From Mesostigma viride (taxonomy: Eukaryota; Streptophyta; Mesostigmatophyceae; Mesostigmatales; Mesostigmataceae): 50,000 nucleotides of DNA. The notes beneath the pieces were generated by a model, which worked only from the letters and a program-made list of their open reading frames with translations, searched no databases and was not told the DNA's origin. Positions 1 through 10,920 of this stretch are shown here, piece after piece (positions within the stretch are counted from its first letter, which is position 1; every line of letters starts with the position of its first letter). The DNA is taken from assembly GCA_009746045.1 (NCBI GenBank), contig RPFO01000392.1, forward strand, positions 1,855,245-1,905,244. Reading direction: 5' to 3'. Position numbers and translations under genes: made by a program.

Positions 1-2987
1 TAAAAGCCCAAGCAGTCTCAATGCAGGACTCCTATTTTGGCAGCCAGGGCCATTGTCAGGTAGATATTCAGAGAATGCCTGACATGGAGAAGCCTACATT
101 ATTGCTGCTCTGAAGTTGACAAGGAGCAGGTACCCTGGGTTGGAGTTGTTGCAGTGTGACATTCAGTTTGAGTGCTGTGAGAACCTGCCAGAGTTTCCAG
201 AGTTGCTGATTACACCCAGGGAGAGCCACGGCCAGCAAGGGGTGGTGGAGAGAGCCATCCAAGAGATCAAGACTGTGCTGCTGGTGGAGAGGATTCCAAG
301 GACGTCATCTGCCATTGTGACATCTGCATGGCTACGTTCTGTGGAGGACAGGCTGAACCTGAGGACTCCCATGTTCTTTGGTGACATTGCCATCAATCCT
401 CTTATGCTGCATACCAGGATGCTGCCAGCTGATGCTGAGCAGGCATGGAAGGAGAAGCTAGAGGCCAAGTTCCTCAAGCTGAGGCAGAAAGACAAGGGCT
501 GGAGTGTCCTAGAACCTAACGTTGGACAACAGGTTGTTGTGTGGAAGGAACCAAGCTTTCCAGGGAAACGTGGCAGCTGGCATGATGGGGTGGTGACCCG
601 AGTAGAAGCCGCTGGCCATAAGTGCTGGGTGGCCATTGATGGCTCCCAAGCAGTGCACCGTCTGTCCTGGTCAAAGATCCGTCCCCGGGGAGGTAATCAA
701 GGAGACCTCTTCCAGGTGCCCGCTGGTGTACAAGGCGGGGGTGACGTGGAGCTTCCTGATCAGGGTGCTACAGCTGTATCGAGCCCTCAGGGTGACCCTG
801 GCCCGGCCCCTGGGGTACCTTCACATACGGTGGTTGGGCAAGCAGGCGGACAGGCTGCACCTCCGGAACGGCCCGACACCAGGCCTAGGGGTGTGCGTCT
901 ATCAGATATTGTACAGGCTTTGCAAAGAGCCAAGAAGGAGCCTAAGGTGTCCAAGCTTGTCCAGTTGGATGAACCTGAGGTAGCTGCCATGGAGATAGAT
1001 ACCAATGCACAGGTTTCTGTCATGGGACCTCAGCATACAGGAGAACTGCTGGTCGGAGAACCAAGTTGCCCCTGGGTGTCTGATTTCAGTGGTAGGACGC
1101 ATCTAAGGGTGTTGGGAGAGGTTACTGCCCCTGTCATGGGTGTGGATGTGACCTTCCTTGTCCTAGAGGACTATGATGGCCCTGTGATTTTGGGTCAGAA
1201 TTTTCTGGGCAATCCTGGGATTTCTATCAGAGCTACAGCTCTGAGAAGAGATGGCTGGGGGATGATTCCCCTAGAAAATTTCAGGACAACATTTCCAGTC
1301 AGGTGCAGGGCCAAGCCGGTCAAGGGTGTAAAATGGGATGAAGGGGAGGTGCCCCCAGCGGCCAGTTTGGTGATTCCAGCTGTGTTGCACCCCAGCAGTA
1401 TTGGCATAACTCACAGGAGCCTTGCTGCACACTCTCCTTTGACATATGACCAGCTGGTCCAAGAGATGAGCTCGCCTACTTTGTTTGAGGCTTGGAAGCT
1501 CGCCTTCTCCAAGGCATTGGAGGAGTGGTTGCAGTTTGAGTGTGCTGCACCAACAGACAGACGTCCCCCAGCATCAAGGAAGCTTGCTTTGAGATTTGTG
1601 CTGAAGAGGAAGGTTGTGGATGAGGTATCAGTGCCCCATGTCAGGCCTGTCCTGAATGAGTATCACGGCACGGGGAGTCTGCCAGGAGAGGAGCTATACA
1701 CGCCAGGGATGCTACACGACACATGGAGAATTTTGCTATGTCTCTACGTGGGGTTGCTGAACAGGGGAGCAGCTATGTCATCAGTGCTGCTGGACTTCAA
1801 GAGGGCATTTTTAAAATCTGATCCAGAAGTGGCCAGGAGGGTGTGGAAGCAGGATGAGCCTTACTGTGTTGAGGTGCCTGCCATCTGGAAGCTGGAGCTG
1901 CATCAACAATTCCTGGTTATTCTGAAGGGCCTGGAAGGACTCAGGTCGAGCCCAATCATCTGGAGACTCACGCTGCAGGAAGCTCTGATCAGTGAGTGTG
2001 GCTTGAGAGTGTCTTCAGTTGATCCCTGTTTGCTGCTGGCCCAATGGGAGGGTCTGCCAGTGTATGCTAGTTTGCATGGAGATGATCTGCATTTGCTAGC
2101 CCCCACGACCTGGCTGAAGAAGTTTATTCCTGTCATCAGTGGCAAGTTTTCACTGGGCAAGGAGCTGTGGCAGGAGCCCAACAAGCCTGTAGTGTTCTGT
2201 GGAATGCAGGCTACCCTGTTCAGGAGGGACGGGGAGTGGAGTATCAGGCTTCAGGCTGGAGGAGATTATAAACAGACCATTGTGAAGGCCTTGCCAGAGA
2301 AGATCACCCAGGCTGCAGGACCTGAGTTGAGAGGCATGTGGGCCTGGTTTGCCAGCATCTGTGGTCCGTCTTTGATGGTCCATAGCAGAATGCCTGATGA
2401 GGTGCTTGAGGATGAGAAGCCTCGAGTCATAGCCCGGGGAGAGTACCCCTGATCTGATTTTGTCTGGGATTGACTTTGCCCAGCCTATCACCTTGGAGAT
2501 CTTTGTTGACAGTTCCATGGATGCTCGCCAGGTTACCAAGGTCAGGGGGAGATCTGCTGCTCTGTTTGCTTTTTATCAGAGCAGGGCAAGTTTGTTCAGC
2601 TGGTACAGCAGACTGCAGAAGAGGGTCTGTATCAGTTCAGATGTGGCAGAATGCAGGGCCATATGCGAGGGGATCCAGTCCAGCCTGTACATAAAGGAGT
2701 TAATGCTGGAGCTGGCTTCAGTTACCCCTTGGACCTTGCAGATGGAGACGTTGTTGCTAACAGACAGCATGGGTATGGTCCAGTTTGTTCACAAGCAGCT
2801 GGCCAGAAGCCGGGACCTGGATTATTTGTTGCTGAAGGAGTTGGCCAGTTTGGTTGACTTGAAGCATATCCCTGGCGAGGAGAACCCTGCTGATGCATTG
2901 ACAAAGCTGCCACACAAGGCCCCAGCCCAGTACAATGTACTGAGGAAGCTCATGAATGCTGACTGTCAAGTCGGTCTATCTGTCTAA
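1..2987 (+). pseudogene. pol: Copia Pol, copy 1 (broken)
   Basis: This is the polyprotein that would supply integrase, RT and RNase H. The long frame 116-2452 covers the second half of the integrase (the third acidic residue lies in GVVERAIQE), the protease-like block with EIDTNAQV and VILGQNFLG, and the RT with LLDFKRAF and HGDDLHLL. A 5-bp deletion near 2436 shifts the frame, and RNase H continues in 2460-2987 with FVDSSMDA and the Copia-type ending IPGEENPADALTKLP. The first integrase aspartate neighbourhood is partly deleted near position 80, and small indels lie upstream of it. Stop is TAA at 2985-2987. Confidence 0.9.
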
Positions 2988-3752
2988 AAGCTGAGAGCTG
3001 GGTGCTTAAGTCTCTGGATATCAGGCTGGGAGCTTGATTGTACATAATCCTGAGCACACCTTGAGGGGTGAGACATGTCTCTGGTGTGGGAATGTCTGAC
3101 ATTGTCTCTGATGGAGAGATGTCTATCTGGGGTTTTCATCTCAGTCTGAGGTTTCCCCAGATCTGTGGTTTGTGGGCGGGGTTCGATTCCCTGGTGCCGT
3201 CTTAAGGCGGAGTTTCACGGACTGGCTGACCCATCCACCATGCTGGTGAGGTGGCGACAGGTCCCCTGATTTTCCACGGTTGGAACGAGTATGGGAGCTT
3301 GTGTTTTGCATGTGCTTCGCGTAGATGTTGTGTCTGGTTCGATAAGGGGCAGCAGACCGGCGCCGACTCCCGTCTGGGGGTCAGCAATGTTTTCTGATGA
3401 GCTGTTGTGGGTGATCTGTGGGGTTTCGCCTAAGGTCCTGAAGGTTGTACATACTTCTCAAGTTCTTAGCTGAACACCTATGGGCTGCCACAGTTGGCCA
3501 ACCTCTTGTACATGGGTAACACAACGAGCCTCCCGTGAAGGGATAGGGACTCATTGTAATTTGTTTGTGCTCCTGAGCCAGTATGGGTGCTATGTACATA
3601 TAATAAGGAATCCAAGCTGACTGTCATGCCAGTCAGTCGGGTGTCCAGCGCTGGGTTGTGACTTGTAGTCGGGGAGGATGTCCAGTACCCATTGTGTGTG
3701 TTTGTATGTAGACTTGTGTGAGCTGCTACAGCTCAAGAAAAGAAAGGATTGG
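2988..3752 (+). other. Copia 3' non-coding region and polypurine tract, copy 1
   Basis: About 765 bp between the Pol stop and the 3' LTR holds no convincing gene; the short ORFs here differ from no copy to copy because the DNA itself is nearly identical. The last bases before the LTR (3734-3752) are purine-rich and suit plus-strand priming. A perfect RNA polymerase III B-box-like motif, GGTTCGATTCC, lies at 3180-3190 and recurs at the same place in the other two copies. A small patch near 3627-3690 varies between copies. Confidence 0.7.
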
Positions 3753-4449
3753 AGTTAACGCCAAGCGCATTGGCGTGATCCTGATTCGGCATTCTCTGCG
3801 ATTCCAGCGGCACCGGAACGAGTTCATTCCGACAAGTATCAAGAAAGTTATGGCGTTCCGACTTCCCGGTCGCGCGCGAGCGCGAGCCGGCTGTTCTTCT
3901 AAGTCGGACGTGAATATTTGCCGACGACATATGGGGTCGACAGTAATTCCTGGGCTGACAGGAATTAGGTGCTGACCTACGACGGTATTGGATTAATACG
4001 TCGTACGCAGGAAATAGGAACCTTAACCTGTGGTCTGTGGTACCGCAGGCTTAGTCCTGGACTTCTAGGTGCAGATGCAATAATCACTGTGGTGACTGTA
4101 CTCTGTGGTCACTGTGCCTGTATGGCAGACCTACTGTATAGGAACTGGGCGCTGTACAGGTAGTGAATACTGTACCGGGGGTGTTATTACTGAGCAGGCC
4201 TCCTAGGCTGCTCAGGACTAGCAAGCACAGTGCACAAGTATATAAACAATAGGCCAGTGCCAATTGGGCATATCTCTTGCGAGCCCGCCTCACGTGTGTT
4301 GCCTTGACTTGGCAAACGCGTGTACAAGCCTCAAGTGTGTGAGCGCTGTAACATTATCCAATTTTAACAAAGCTCCGTTTCCAACCATATTCACACATTG
4401 CTGCATTGCAACCATATCCTTCACATTGCGTTTGCTAGGAACGTTAACT
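3753..4449 (+). repeat. Copia 3' LTR, copy 1
   Basis: A 697-bp LTR matching four others in the window. It begins AGTTAACGCC and ends GTTAACT, so the termini form the inverted pair AGTTAAC/GTTAACT instead of the usual TG...CA. A TATA box, TATATAAA, lies at 4239-4246. Just inside the start is the inverted repeat GCCAA-GCGCA-TTGGC. The right flank GTATC is the expected target duplication; the sequence resumes inside Gypsy A Pol. Confidence 0.92.
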
Positions 4450-5080
4450 GTATCTCTTGTACTTCTAACTGAAGGAACATACATAATAGGTATCCATATT
4501 CCTTTAGTTCAGATCGCAATTCGTCATTGGACATTAATACTTCAGGTATAGGTCTCACAGGAGGATCAACAGGTGTAGGAGGAGTAATATCTACCAAGGA
4601 TAAATTTTCTAATCTATAATGACGTTCCGGTACCCAGTAAGAGCTATCTGGAAACCAGATGACCATAGTATCATAATTAATAGTAATCTTATTATCTTGG
4701 TGCCAATCTAATCCTGGTAATACATCAGCTGTAGTGATAGGGCCTATAGTGGCCGTCAGGTTGACCGTACGTCCTTGTATGACCAGGGGAAGGGACACCG
4801 TACCCGGGGAATGACTGGTGCGACCGTCAGCATAATGGACAGTGACAGTTTTTGTGTGAGGGGTAGGGACTAGTCCTAAACGCCTAACTAGGGCTTCGCT
4901 CACAAAGGAGCTAGCCGCACCGCTATCCACTAACACAGAGACATTCAAGAGTTCATCAGCATGCAAGAAGGGGTCTACAACAGTATGAGGGACGGTTAAG
5001 CCACCATTCAAGAACATAAGAGGACGCACACGTAGTGGTAGGGATGATTCAGCTCCTACAGAGGTTATAAAAACAGGCAA
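4450..5080 (-). pseudogene. pol: Gypsy A protease and start of RT region (cut off)
   Basis: The frame contains a retropepsin: the active site is VLVDSGAASSFV (DSG triad), followed by a flap-like stretch and the second conserved block near VLPGLDWH. Gypsy B has LGLDWH, the expected form, so this copy carries a leucine-to-proline change there. It then runs into PEVLMSNDELRS, the linker before RT, and is cut by the Copia 1 LTR after QEI. The Gag frame upstream ends at TAA near 5107, and the protease frame is open through that point one base back, which suggests Gag-Pro frameshifting. The protease would cleave the Gag-Pol polyprotein. Confidence 0.85.
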
Positions 5081-5106
5081 GCAAAAATGATTATCTGGGG
5101 TACTAT

Positions 5107-6879
5107 CTAAGGACCTGTCCAGGTTACCCCCGGCTGACAGGCCTACTGTTCCCCCTCCCCCCCAAATCCATAGGAACTAACCCCGAAGAAGACCCTGGCG
5201 GAAAAGCCACTGCTGGAGCCGGGTCACGAGGGATTGAAGAGGGTGCGGGAGCCTGATTATCATAGGGGAACCCTGGGGATCCTGTCTGCACAGCATTCGG
5301 CCTACTAGGGGTAGCTGAAGGAACGCGTCCTGACGTGGGACGAATAGGAGCACGCTGAGGGGTACGAGGAGGGCGAGCGTCGGGATGAGGGGGAGCACCC
5401 GAAAGGAACTTGGGGCACTCACGTTTAAGAAGATGTCCTACTTCCTTACAATGATAGCAGGTGATATGAGAGACATCCAGAGCTGAAAGGTCAGTCACAC
5501 AAATATCTAATTCTTCTACATAGGAGTTCTCCTCCTCAGGGGTAAGACTAATATTATTAATACGGGAACGGGTAGGAAGAGAAGGCGTGGAGAAGAAATC
5601 TGCTACTCGTAAAAGATGCTGTCGCACATGCTTGAGGGGCAGGTCAGTAAAACGGTAGGCAGAGAACTGGCGCTTTACTTCACGCAATAAGGGTCTACTG
5701 AGGCCCTGAAGGAAGCGGGCACGTACTTCTGCACCCGACAAATCCCTAATTCGTACCATCTGGGCATCAAACTCTTTCATATATTCTTTGAAGGATTTGG
5801 TACCCCTGCAAGGTACCAAAGGCTAATCTATCCTGCCAATCTGCATCGGGAGGGACTAAATGGTTCTCTAAACGCTTAAACAATTCTGCTACAGAGTTTG
5901 GGTAGGCATGAGAGGCAAGAGACTCACACTGAATGAGGTTAGCAAGCTCAGGAGTAATGCAGGTAGTAAGATAATGAGGAACTAGTACAGCATCAGAGAG
6001 GCGCCACCTATTGTGGTTCTGCCAAGACTCTGTGTTCTGGGTGAGCAACATAATGAAGGTGAAAAACTGTTGAGGGGAAGACTTGACATCCAGCTTAGGA
6101 AGGTTGGCAAAGAGGGGAAGAGCAGGAGGCTTAGGGGGATTAGAAGAATCAGTTTTTCCCATGGGGCCACTATCTTCCACTGCTACATAAGCGGGATAGA
6201 AGGAAGGGATAGGAAAAGTTTTGGGTAGGGGCCTAGAGGGAGCCACCGTTTCAGGATGGTGCCCATAGGAGAAGGGAACAGTATATTGCTCACGAAGAGA
6301 GGAGTAGGCAAAATGATCATAATTCCTATCATCTAGGGGCATGGTACTGAAATCATTGTTAACTTCTAAATCAGCCACACGGGTAGGGACTTGGGCAGCC
6401 TCATAGGCCGTCTCAGGGTAGGACCAGGAAGCAGGTGGATAAAAGGGAACTGCACTAGGGCGACCAGAAGGGCCGACAGGGGCAGAGGCACGACCCGTGT
6501 TAAAAGCAGGCATGGAAGGCACAGGGTGGGAAGGAGGCCTAGAAGCATTGTTAGTGAGTGAGGACCTGCTGGAGGGGTGAGCCAAGGTTGCAGAAGGGGC
6601 AGGGGCCTGGTTCACAGCAAAAGAAGGTTCATCACTAAATCTGACTTGTGAAAGACGTTGTTCATAGGTAGGTGGGGTAATTGAGGGACGACGGCGACCA
6701 CCAGCAACAGGAGAAGGAGGTGAGGTACGCAGAATACCTTGAGGGGTAAGATGGTGTACCGTTTCCAAGGAGTCCCGTCGGTCACCACGAGTATTGTTAT
6801 TGTTATTATTATTAGTAGTATTATTATTATTGTTGTTATTGGTAGGTATAGGCGACATATCTCCACCCACTGGATCCAT
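5107..6879 (-). pseudogene. gag: Gypsy A Gag (frameshifted)
   Basis: Gag starts at the minus-strand ATG at 6879 with MDPVGGDMSPIPT, followed by Asn-rich and Pro-rich segments, a capsid-like helical region (FANLPKLDVKSSPQQFFTF onward) and a zinc knuckle near 5430, CYHCKEVGH. The knuckle reads C-x2-C-x4-H-x5-C because one extra Leu codon is present compared with Gypsy B, where spacing is the standard x4. The frame breaks between 5767 and 5819; the second half runs from there to TAA near 5107. The protein would assemble the particle and bind element RNA. The N-terminal Asn runs are encoded by AAT/AAC repeats and differ in length from Gypsy B. Confidence 0.85.
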
Positions 6880-6970
6880 CTTTAATTAAGTAAAGGAATA
6901 GGAATCTAGAAGAAAGCAACAAAGGAAAAAGGAAAAACCTTGAAGGTCTGAAGCAAGAACAAAATTAAAA

Positions 6971-7370
6971 TCAATCCTTTTTAACAACAGTAATGGATAG
7001 GGAACCAAACTCCAAAGTGAGAGGAGTATCTGAAGCAGATGCAGATGCAGCCCGTTTAGGGGGAGAAGAAGGAGGGGTAGCAAAGACTAGAGCTTCTACG
7101 GGAGGACGACCATGAGGAATAGGGCGTACATGCAGGCCTAAATCTGTTTGGCTATGATCTATAAGGAACTGCTGAGCTTCTTCGAAGGACATAAATTTCT
7201 TATACCTAATTACGTTGTACATATACACGATTCTGAACGATTTTCCTAGCGTCGGACCACGAATTAAGGAAAATGGAGGACCATTGAGGCGTAATCACTA
7301 CGTAATATTTAGCTAGACTATTATCGCTAGAAGAATGGGAAGGAGCAGTAAAAGATCGCCGCTGGCTCAT
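6971..7370 (-). pseudogene. Gypsy A hybrid-binding-domain protein (frameshifted)
   Basis: This is the homologue of the intact ORF at 26167-26562. It starts at ATG 7370 (MSQRR), keeps AKYYVVITPQWSSIF and SWSDARKIVQNR, then a small insertion near 7215 shifts the frame. The second part continues with KKFMSFEEAQQFL and the C-terminal TPPSSPPKRAA segment to the end at 6971. The conserved pattern matches the RNase H1 N-terminal/caulimovirus viroplasmin-type domain, which binds RNA-DNA hybrids. One extra Asn codon is present before SWSDA. Conservation of the protein in two diverged copies argues that it is a true element gene. Confidence 0.78.
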
Positions 7371-7753
7371 GGTAACGCACCTGGTAGGTCTTGAGTAGTC
7401 AAATGAGGAGAACGAGGAGAAGGCGACTTATCTCGTGTGTCTGAAACCGAACCAGATTGACGACGCACGCAGGGACGAGGTTTCCAGCGCCAGGTGGTCG
7501 TAAGTATCCGGTTTCAAGAATTCTGCGTCTGGCGATGGGTCGTCTAAATACAAAGCAGGCAAGAATGCAGAAAAAGTGTAATCTACGAGACGCTAGTCGT
7601 CTCTCTAACGTAGAACCAAAACCATCACCTATCTACGGCAGTAAACAACATGTCGCAGGAAAACAAAACGAGGAAAAGGAGCTATCTATAAAAGGATTTT
7701 CCGCTTCGAGCAGGTCTATCTTCTAGGCAGGGCGTGTCCTGAATCAGGCAGCA
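7371..7753 (-). other. Gypsy A leader between small ORFs
   Basis: This stretch separates the Arg/Gly-rich ORF from the hybrid-binding ORF on the minus strand. I see no coding frame kept in both Gypsy copies. The matching Gypsy B segment (25751-26166) contains two short tandem duplications that are not obvious here. Confidence 0.5.
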
Positions 7754-7932
7754 CTACCCCCCCAGCTCGCAGGCGACCCGCCCATTACCTGTCAAGTAGG
7801 TGTCGTCTTCATTTTCCCAGCCGCGGAAGGGTTGATTCAATGACGTATGTTGCAAAGGATCGTCGTCTCGCTCTCTATCTAAACTACCTCCGAGTCCATT
7901 GTTACGCCGCAAGCCTCGGCCGCCACCTCTAC
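7754..7932 (-). pseudogene. Gypsy A Arg/Gly-rich small ORF, 3' part
   Basis: The minus-strand frame reads RGGGRGLRRNNGLGG, then RERDDDPLQHT and LTGNGRVACELGG before TAG at 7754-7756. It is the 3' half of an ORF whose first half lies at 15960-16085; Copia copy 2 splits them. Gypsy B has the same protein at 25444-25750, with many silent or conservative changes. No known family was recognised. RGG-rich proteins often bind RNA, which is inference here. Confidence 0.65.
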
Positions 7933-8625
7933 AGTTAACGCCAAGCGCATTGGCGTGATCCTGATTCGGCATATCTCTGCGATTCCAGCGGCACCGGAAC
8001 GAGTTCATTCCGACAAGTATCAAGAAAGTTATGGCGTTCCGACTTCCCGGTCGCGCGCGAGCGCGAGCCGGCTGTTCTTCTAAGTCGGACGTGAATGTTT
8101 GCCGACGACATATGGGGTCGACAGTAATTCCTGGGCTGACAGGAATTAGGTGCTGTACCTACGACGGTATTGGATTAATACGTCGTACGCAGGAAATAGG
8201 AACCTTAACCTGTGGTCTGTTGGTACCGCAGGCTTAGTCCTGGACTTCTAGGTGCAGATGCAATAGTCACTGTGGACTGTGCTCTGTGGTCACTGTGCCT
8301 GTATGGCAGACCTACTGTATAGGAACTGGGCGCTGTACAGGTAGTGAATACTGTACCGGGGTGTTATTACTGAGCCTCCTCTAGGCTGCTCAGGACTAGC
8401 AAGCACAGTGCACAAGTATATAAACAATAGGCCAGTGCCAAATGGGCATCTCTTGCGAGCCCGCCTCACGTGTTGTGCCTTGACTTGGCAAGCGCGTGTA
8501 CAAGCCTCAAGTGTGTGAGCGCTGTAAACATTATCCGATTTAACAAAGCTCCGTTTCCAACCATATTCACACATTGCTGCATTGCAACCATATCCTTCAC
8601 ATTGCGTGTGCTAAGAACGTTAACT
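7933..8625 (+). repeat. Copia 5' LTR, copy 2
   Basis: A 693-bp LTR starting AGTTAACGCC and ending GTTAACT, with TATATAAA at 8417-8424. Its 3' end variant (GTGTGCTAAGAACG) matches copy 3 better than the other LTR of the same element. No sequence beginning TGG follows it at once, so the primer-binding site is not the common tRNA 3'-end type, or is not recognisable. Confidence 0.92.
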
Positions 8626-8715
8626 CAAATTACAACCAGTCTCAGCGGAACGGCCAGGAGGGTCGTTGCCGGTTGCGGTGTGCAGCGTTGACGACGAGAG
8701 CTCGTCCGGTGGTGA

Positions 8716-9632
8716 ATGGTGCAGGAGGAACAACGGCAGCAGGATTTCCGGTTTCGGCAGTCTGCTGGGGGTTCGATTTCTCCTGAATTACGCGTGTCGT
8801 TCGGGATCTATCTTTATTGCTTGCAGATCGTCCGCCTGTAAATCGCAGCTTCGTGCAATTCGTCGACGACCAGGTCGAAGATTGGGAGCGAATTCTGCGA
8901 CACGTACAAACCATCGTCATTCCGGAGCACCGGAGCATCGACGACCTTGAGCAGGAGCTTCACGGGTTGGTCGGCATCCAGACGGTGATTACTGCAGTAG
9001 CAGAGCGAGTGCGGACGGAGTTGGCAGCAAGGCGAGGCGAGGTTGCGGAGGCAGCTGGCGCAGGGCGACACGAGTTTGTGCCGACAGTAGCGGGCGCGGG
9101 AGTACCACGTGCTTTCGCAGGCGGCATCGGCGACGAGGGTGTTGCAGCGGGCCAGTTAGGCGTGAACGACGCGGAGCGGAGCATCACAGGCGGCTTGCAG
9201 AGGTCGGGGCGACAGCGGAAGCCATCGCCGGAGGACAGCGCGCGACAAGAGTCGGCAGGTTTCCAGAGCGAGTAAGAGTTCCTTTTCAGGAACTGCCCCC
9301 CCCTTCGCGTTCGTGTGACGCGTTGGGAGGAGTTTGCACCTCTTGGGTACGATAGTGACCTTGAGGTAGGAGCAGGGGGTGTCGCTGGGCTAGGCGACGA
9401 GACACTTGGCGACCACGAGGTGCCAACGTACAATCCGCGAGGTGCCAACGACGGGTTGTCACCTGTCTACTTTACCAACGGTGACGATTCAGTCATCGCG
9501 GGCCGACAGCGGGTCGACGACGGCGCAGCAGGTAGCAGGGTACCAGAGCTGATTGTGGTGAGCGACAGCGACGACGACAGCGACAAGGAGAACCAGGACG
9601 CGCCTGGGGCCAGCCGTGGTGGTCTTGCCTGA
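8716..9632 (+). pseudogene. Copia extra upstream ORF, copy 2 (frameshifted)
   Basis: The homologue of the intact 306-codon ORF at 17251-18171. It starts at the same ATG (MVQEEQ) but has one-base losses near 8788, near 9151 (GGGCCAG against GGGTCCAG) and a changed C run near 9290, so it reads in several frames. The last part, 9315-9632, is again open and ends in the acidic segment LIVVSDSDDDSDKEN. Function unknown. Confidence 0.75.
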
Positions 9633-9734
9633 GTGGTAACACTTGGCACTTTCCTTTCTTGTTCAGTAGCTTATATTGCTTTAATTGCTGCTTGGCCACT
9701 TGGCTGGCTGTAGCAGATCTGAACAGAGGCCATC

Positions 9735-10920
9735 ATGGAGGATGGAGCTATCAACCAACAAGCGGGCTTTATGGGCTTCGCGCGGCGCGGCGCTGGGCTG
9801 GATGGACGAGATGGACGCGATGGACGCGGTGGACGCGATGGACGCGGGGACGGCCAGGCGCTGGGAGACCAGGCTGAGGTGCCAGATAATCAGAGCCAAG
9901 GATCGCAGGGCGGGCAGCACGCGCCAGCCGCAGATCAAGCGGCGCCTAAGCGACCAACCGTTGCTGAGGGGTACGCGGTGCTAGGCCAGTTTCAGTCCAT
10001 CAAGGACAATTGGCAGCCCCGGGATGCTGAGAGGATGTTAGAGGACATGAACTTGTACACGGAGATATACAACGGTGACAAGCTTCGCATCCTGGCGTCT
10101 AGTGCCTACATACGGCAGTCGGCGAGGCGGCTGTTCAAGTTTGTTCGGGAGCGACACGCGGCGGGGGACACCTGGGCGGCGTTTATGACGCGACTCAGGT
10201 GTTCCTGAGTGACAAGAGGACCATAGATGGGTCCCACCTGAAGCAAGAATACCTGGACTACAAGCCCATCAAGGGGCAGCTAGTGGTCCACGCCTTTGAA
10301 GACTTCGTCAAGCTGAGGGAGGACGCCATGGCCAAGGGCTTCTTCGTCGCAGATCGGATGGCCATGGGCGACTTTCTCAAGTCGCTGCAGCTGGATCCGG
10401 TCACCATGGATAATGTGACCATCCACATGCGACAGGTCCATGGCTGGGCAGCCATGACGGACCAGTTGTATGAGTGTTTCAGCGGCAAGTACGTGGGTGG
10501 TAAGCGCCCTCGTCAGGGTGATGAGGAGGCCACTGAACCCACGGTTAAGTCCATGAGGGGATCGGGCCACGGGGGCCCAGCGCCTCGAGAGGGCCTGAGA
10601 CCTCTTCAAGGGGTCGAGGAAGGTCCAGGAGGGGGCGTGACAGAAGGGCTGGACGGGGGACCCCGCCGAAGTCGGGACATCCACAGTCCCAGTTTGACTT
10701 CAAGAGGGTGGGTGGTCCTCCCAAGGCTGGGCCCAGCAGTGGGACCTCACGGGACATCAGTCAGGTGGAATGTTATTTCTGCCAGGGGAAGGGTCACTTC
10801 AGGAATGAGTGTCCCTCGTACCTGAGGCAGGAAGGTCAGAGCAAGCCAGCTCAGGGTGGCAGCAAGGACAAGGCTGGTCCATCCCAGGACAAGGGCAAGG
10901 GCAAGGCTGCTGATCATTGA
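9735..10920 (+). pseudogene. gag: Copia Gag, copy 2 (two frameshifts)
   Basis: Gag starts at ATG 9735 (MEDGAINQQAGFMGF), here in frame with the body of the protein, which identifies the native start. It contains the capsid-like region (QFQSIKDNWQPRDAERML onward), typical of Copia Gag. A one-base loss near 10198 (CAGGTGTT against CAGGTCGTT in copy 3) and another near 10581 break the frame. The last part carries the zinc knuckle CYFCQGKGHFRNEC (C-x2-C-x4-H-x4-C) near 10770-10811 and ends at TGA 10918-10920. Pol follows in the same frame. Confidence 0.85.
10918..10920 (+). promoter_or_regulatory. In-frame TGA between Gag and Pol, copy 2
   Basis: The last Gag codon CAT is followed by TGA and then CTT GAG, and the frame is open from there to the end of Pol at 14511. 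No ATG occurs in this frame until 11068. Pol is therefore likely made by reading through the stop; the TGA-C context here is known to favour readthrough in eukaryotes. Copy 3 has TGA-T instead. Readthrough itself is inference. Confidence 0.5.

Larger units (their letters stand above)
1..4449 (+). mobile_element. Copia-type LTR retrotransposon, copy 1 (3' part only)
   Basis: The window opens inside this element. It holds most of the integrase, the protease-like region, RT and RNase H, then a 3' non-coding stretch, a purine-rich tract and the 3' LTR. It is nearly identical to two full copies downstream, which define the family. It ends at 4449; the next bases, GTATC, are the expected right-hand 5-bp target duplication within Gypsy A. 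Compared with the full copies it lacks about 60 bp near position 80, in the integrase core, and 5 bp near 2436, so it cannot encode a complete Pol. The left end and its target duplication are outside the window. Confidence 0.93.
4450..7932 (-). mobile_element. Gypsy A, main internal piece (chromovirus-like, minus strand)
   Basis: This stretch reads on the minus strand as the 3' part of the Arg/Gly-rich ORF, the hybrid-binding-domain ORF, Gag and protease of a Ty3/Gypsy element. It is colinear, in reverse, with 25580-29050 plus 31434-31515 of Gypsy B, with diverged but clearly homologous proteins. Copia copy 1 cuts it at 4449/4450, just at the start of RT, and Copia copy 2 cuts it at 7932/7933. 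The remaining 5' parts lie at 15960-16461 and 24496-24547. RT and integrase of this copy are not in the window. Confidence 0.9.

Noticed and set aside
163-636. 157-codon minus-strand ORF repeated in all three Copia copies
   Set aside because: It overlaps the integrase frame antisense and is kept only because the copies are nearly identical.
3150-3200. tRNA gene around GGTTCGATTCC
   Set aside because: The T-arm is present but no acceptor stem, D-arm or anticodon arm could be paired.
5767-5819. Programmed frameshift within Gypsy Gag, since both copies break at the same place
   Set aside because: The two copies have different indels (extra G in one, altered TATCGG in the other) and no shared slippery heptamer, so independent damage or errors fit better.
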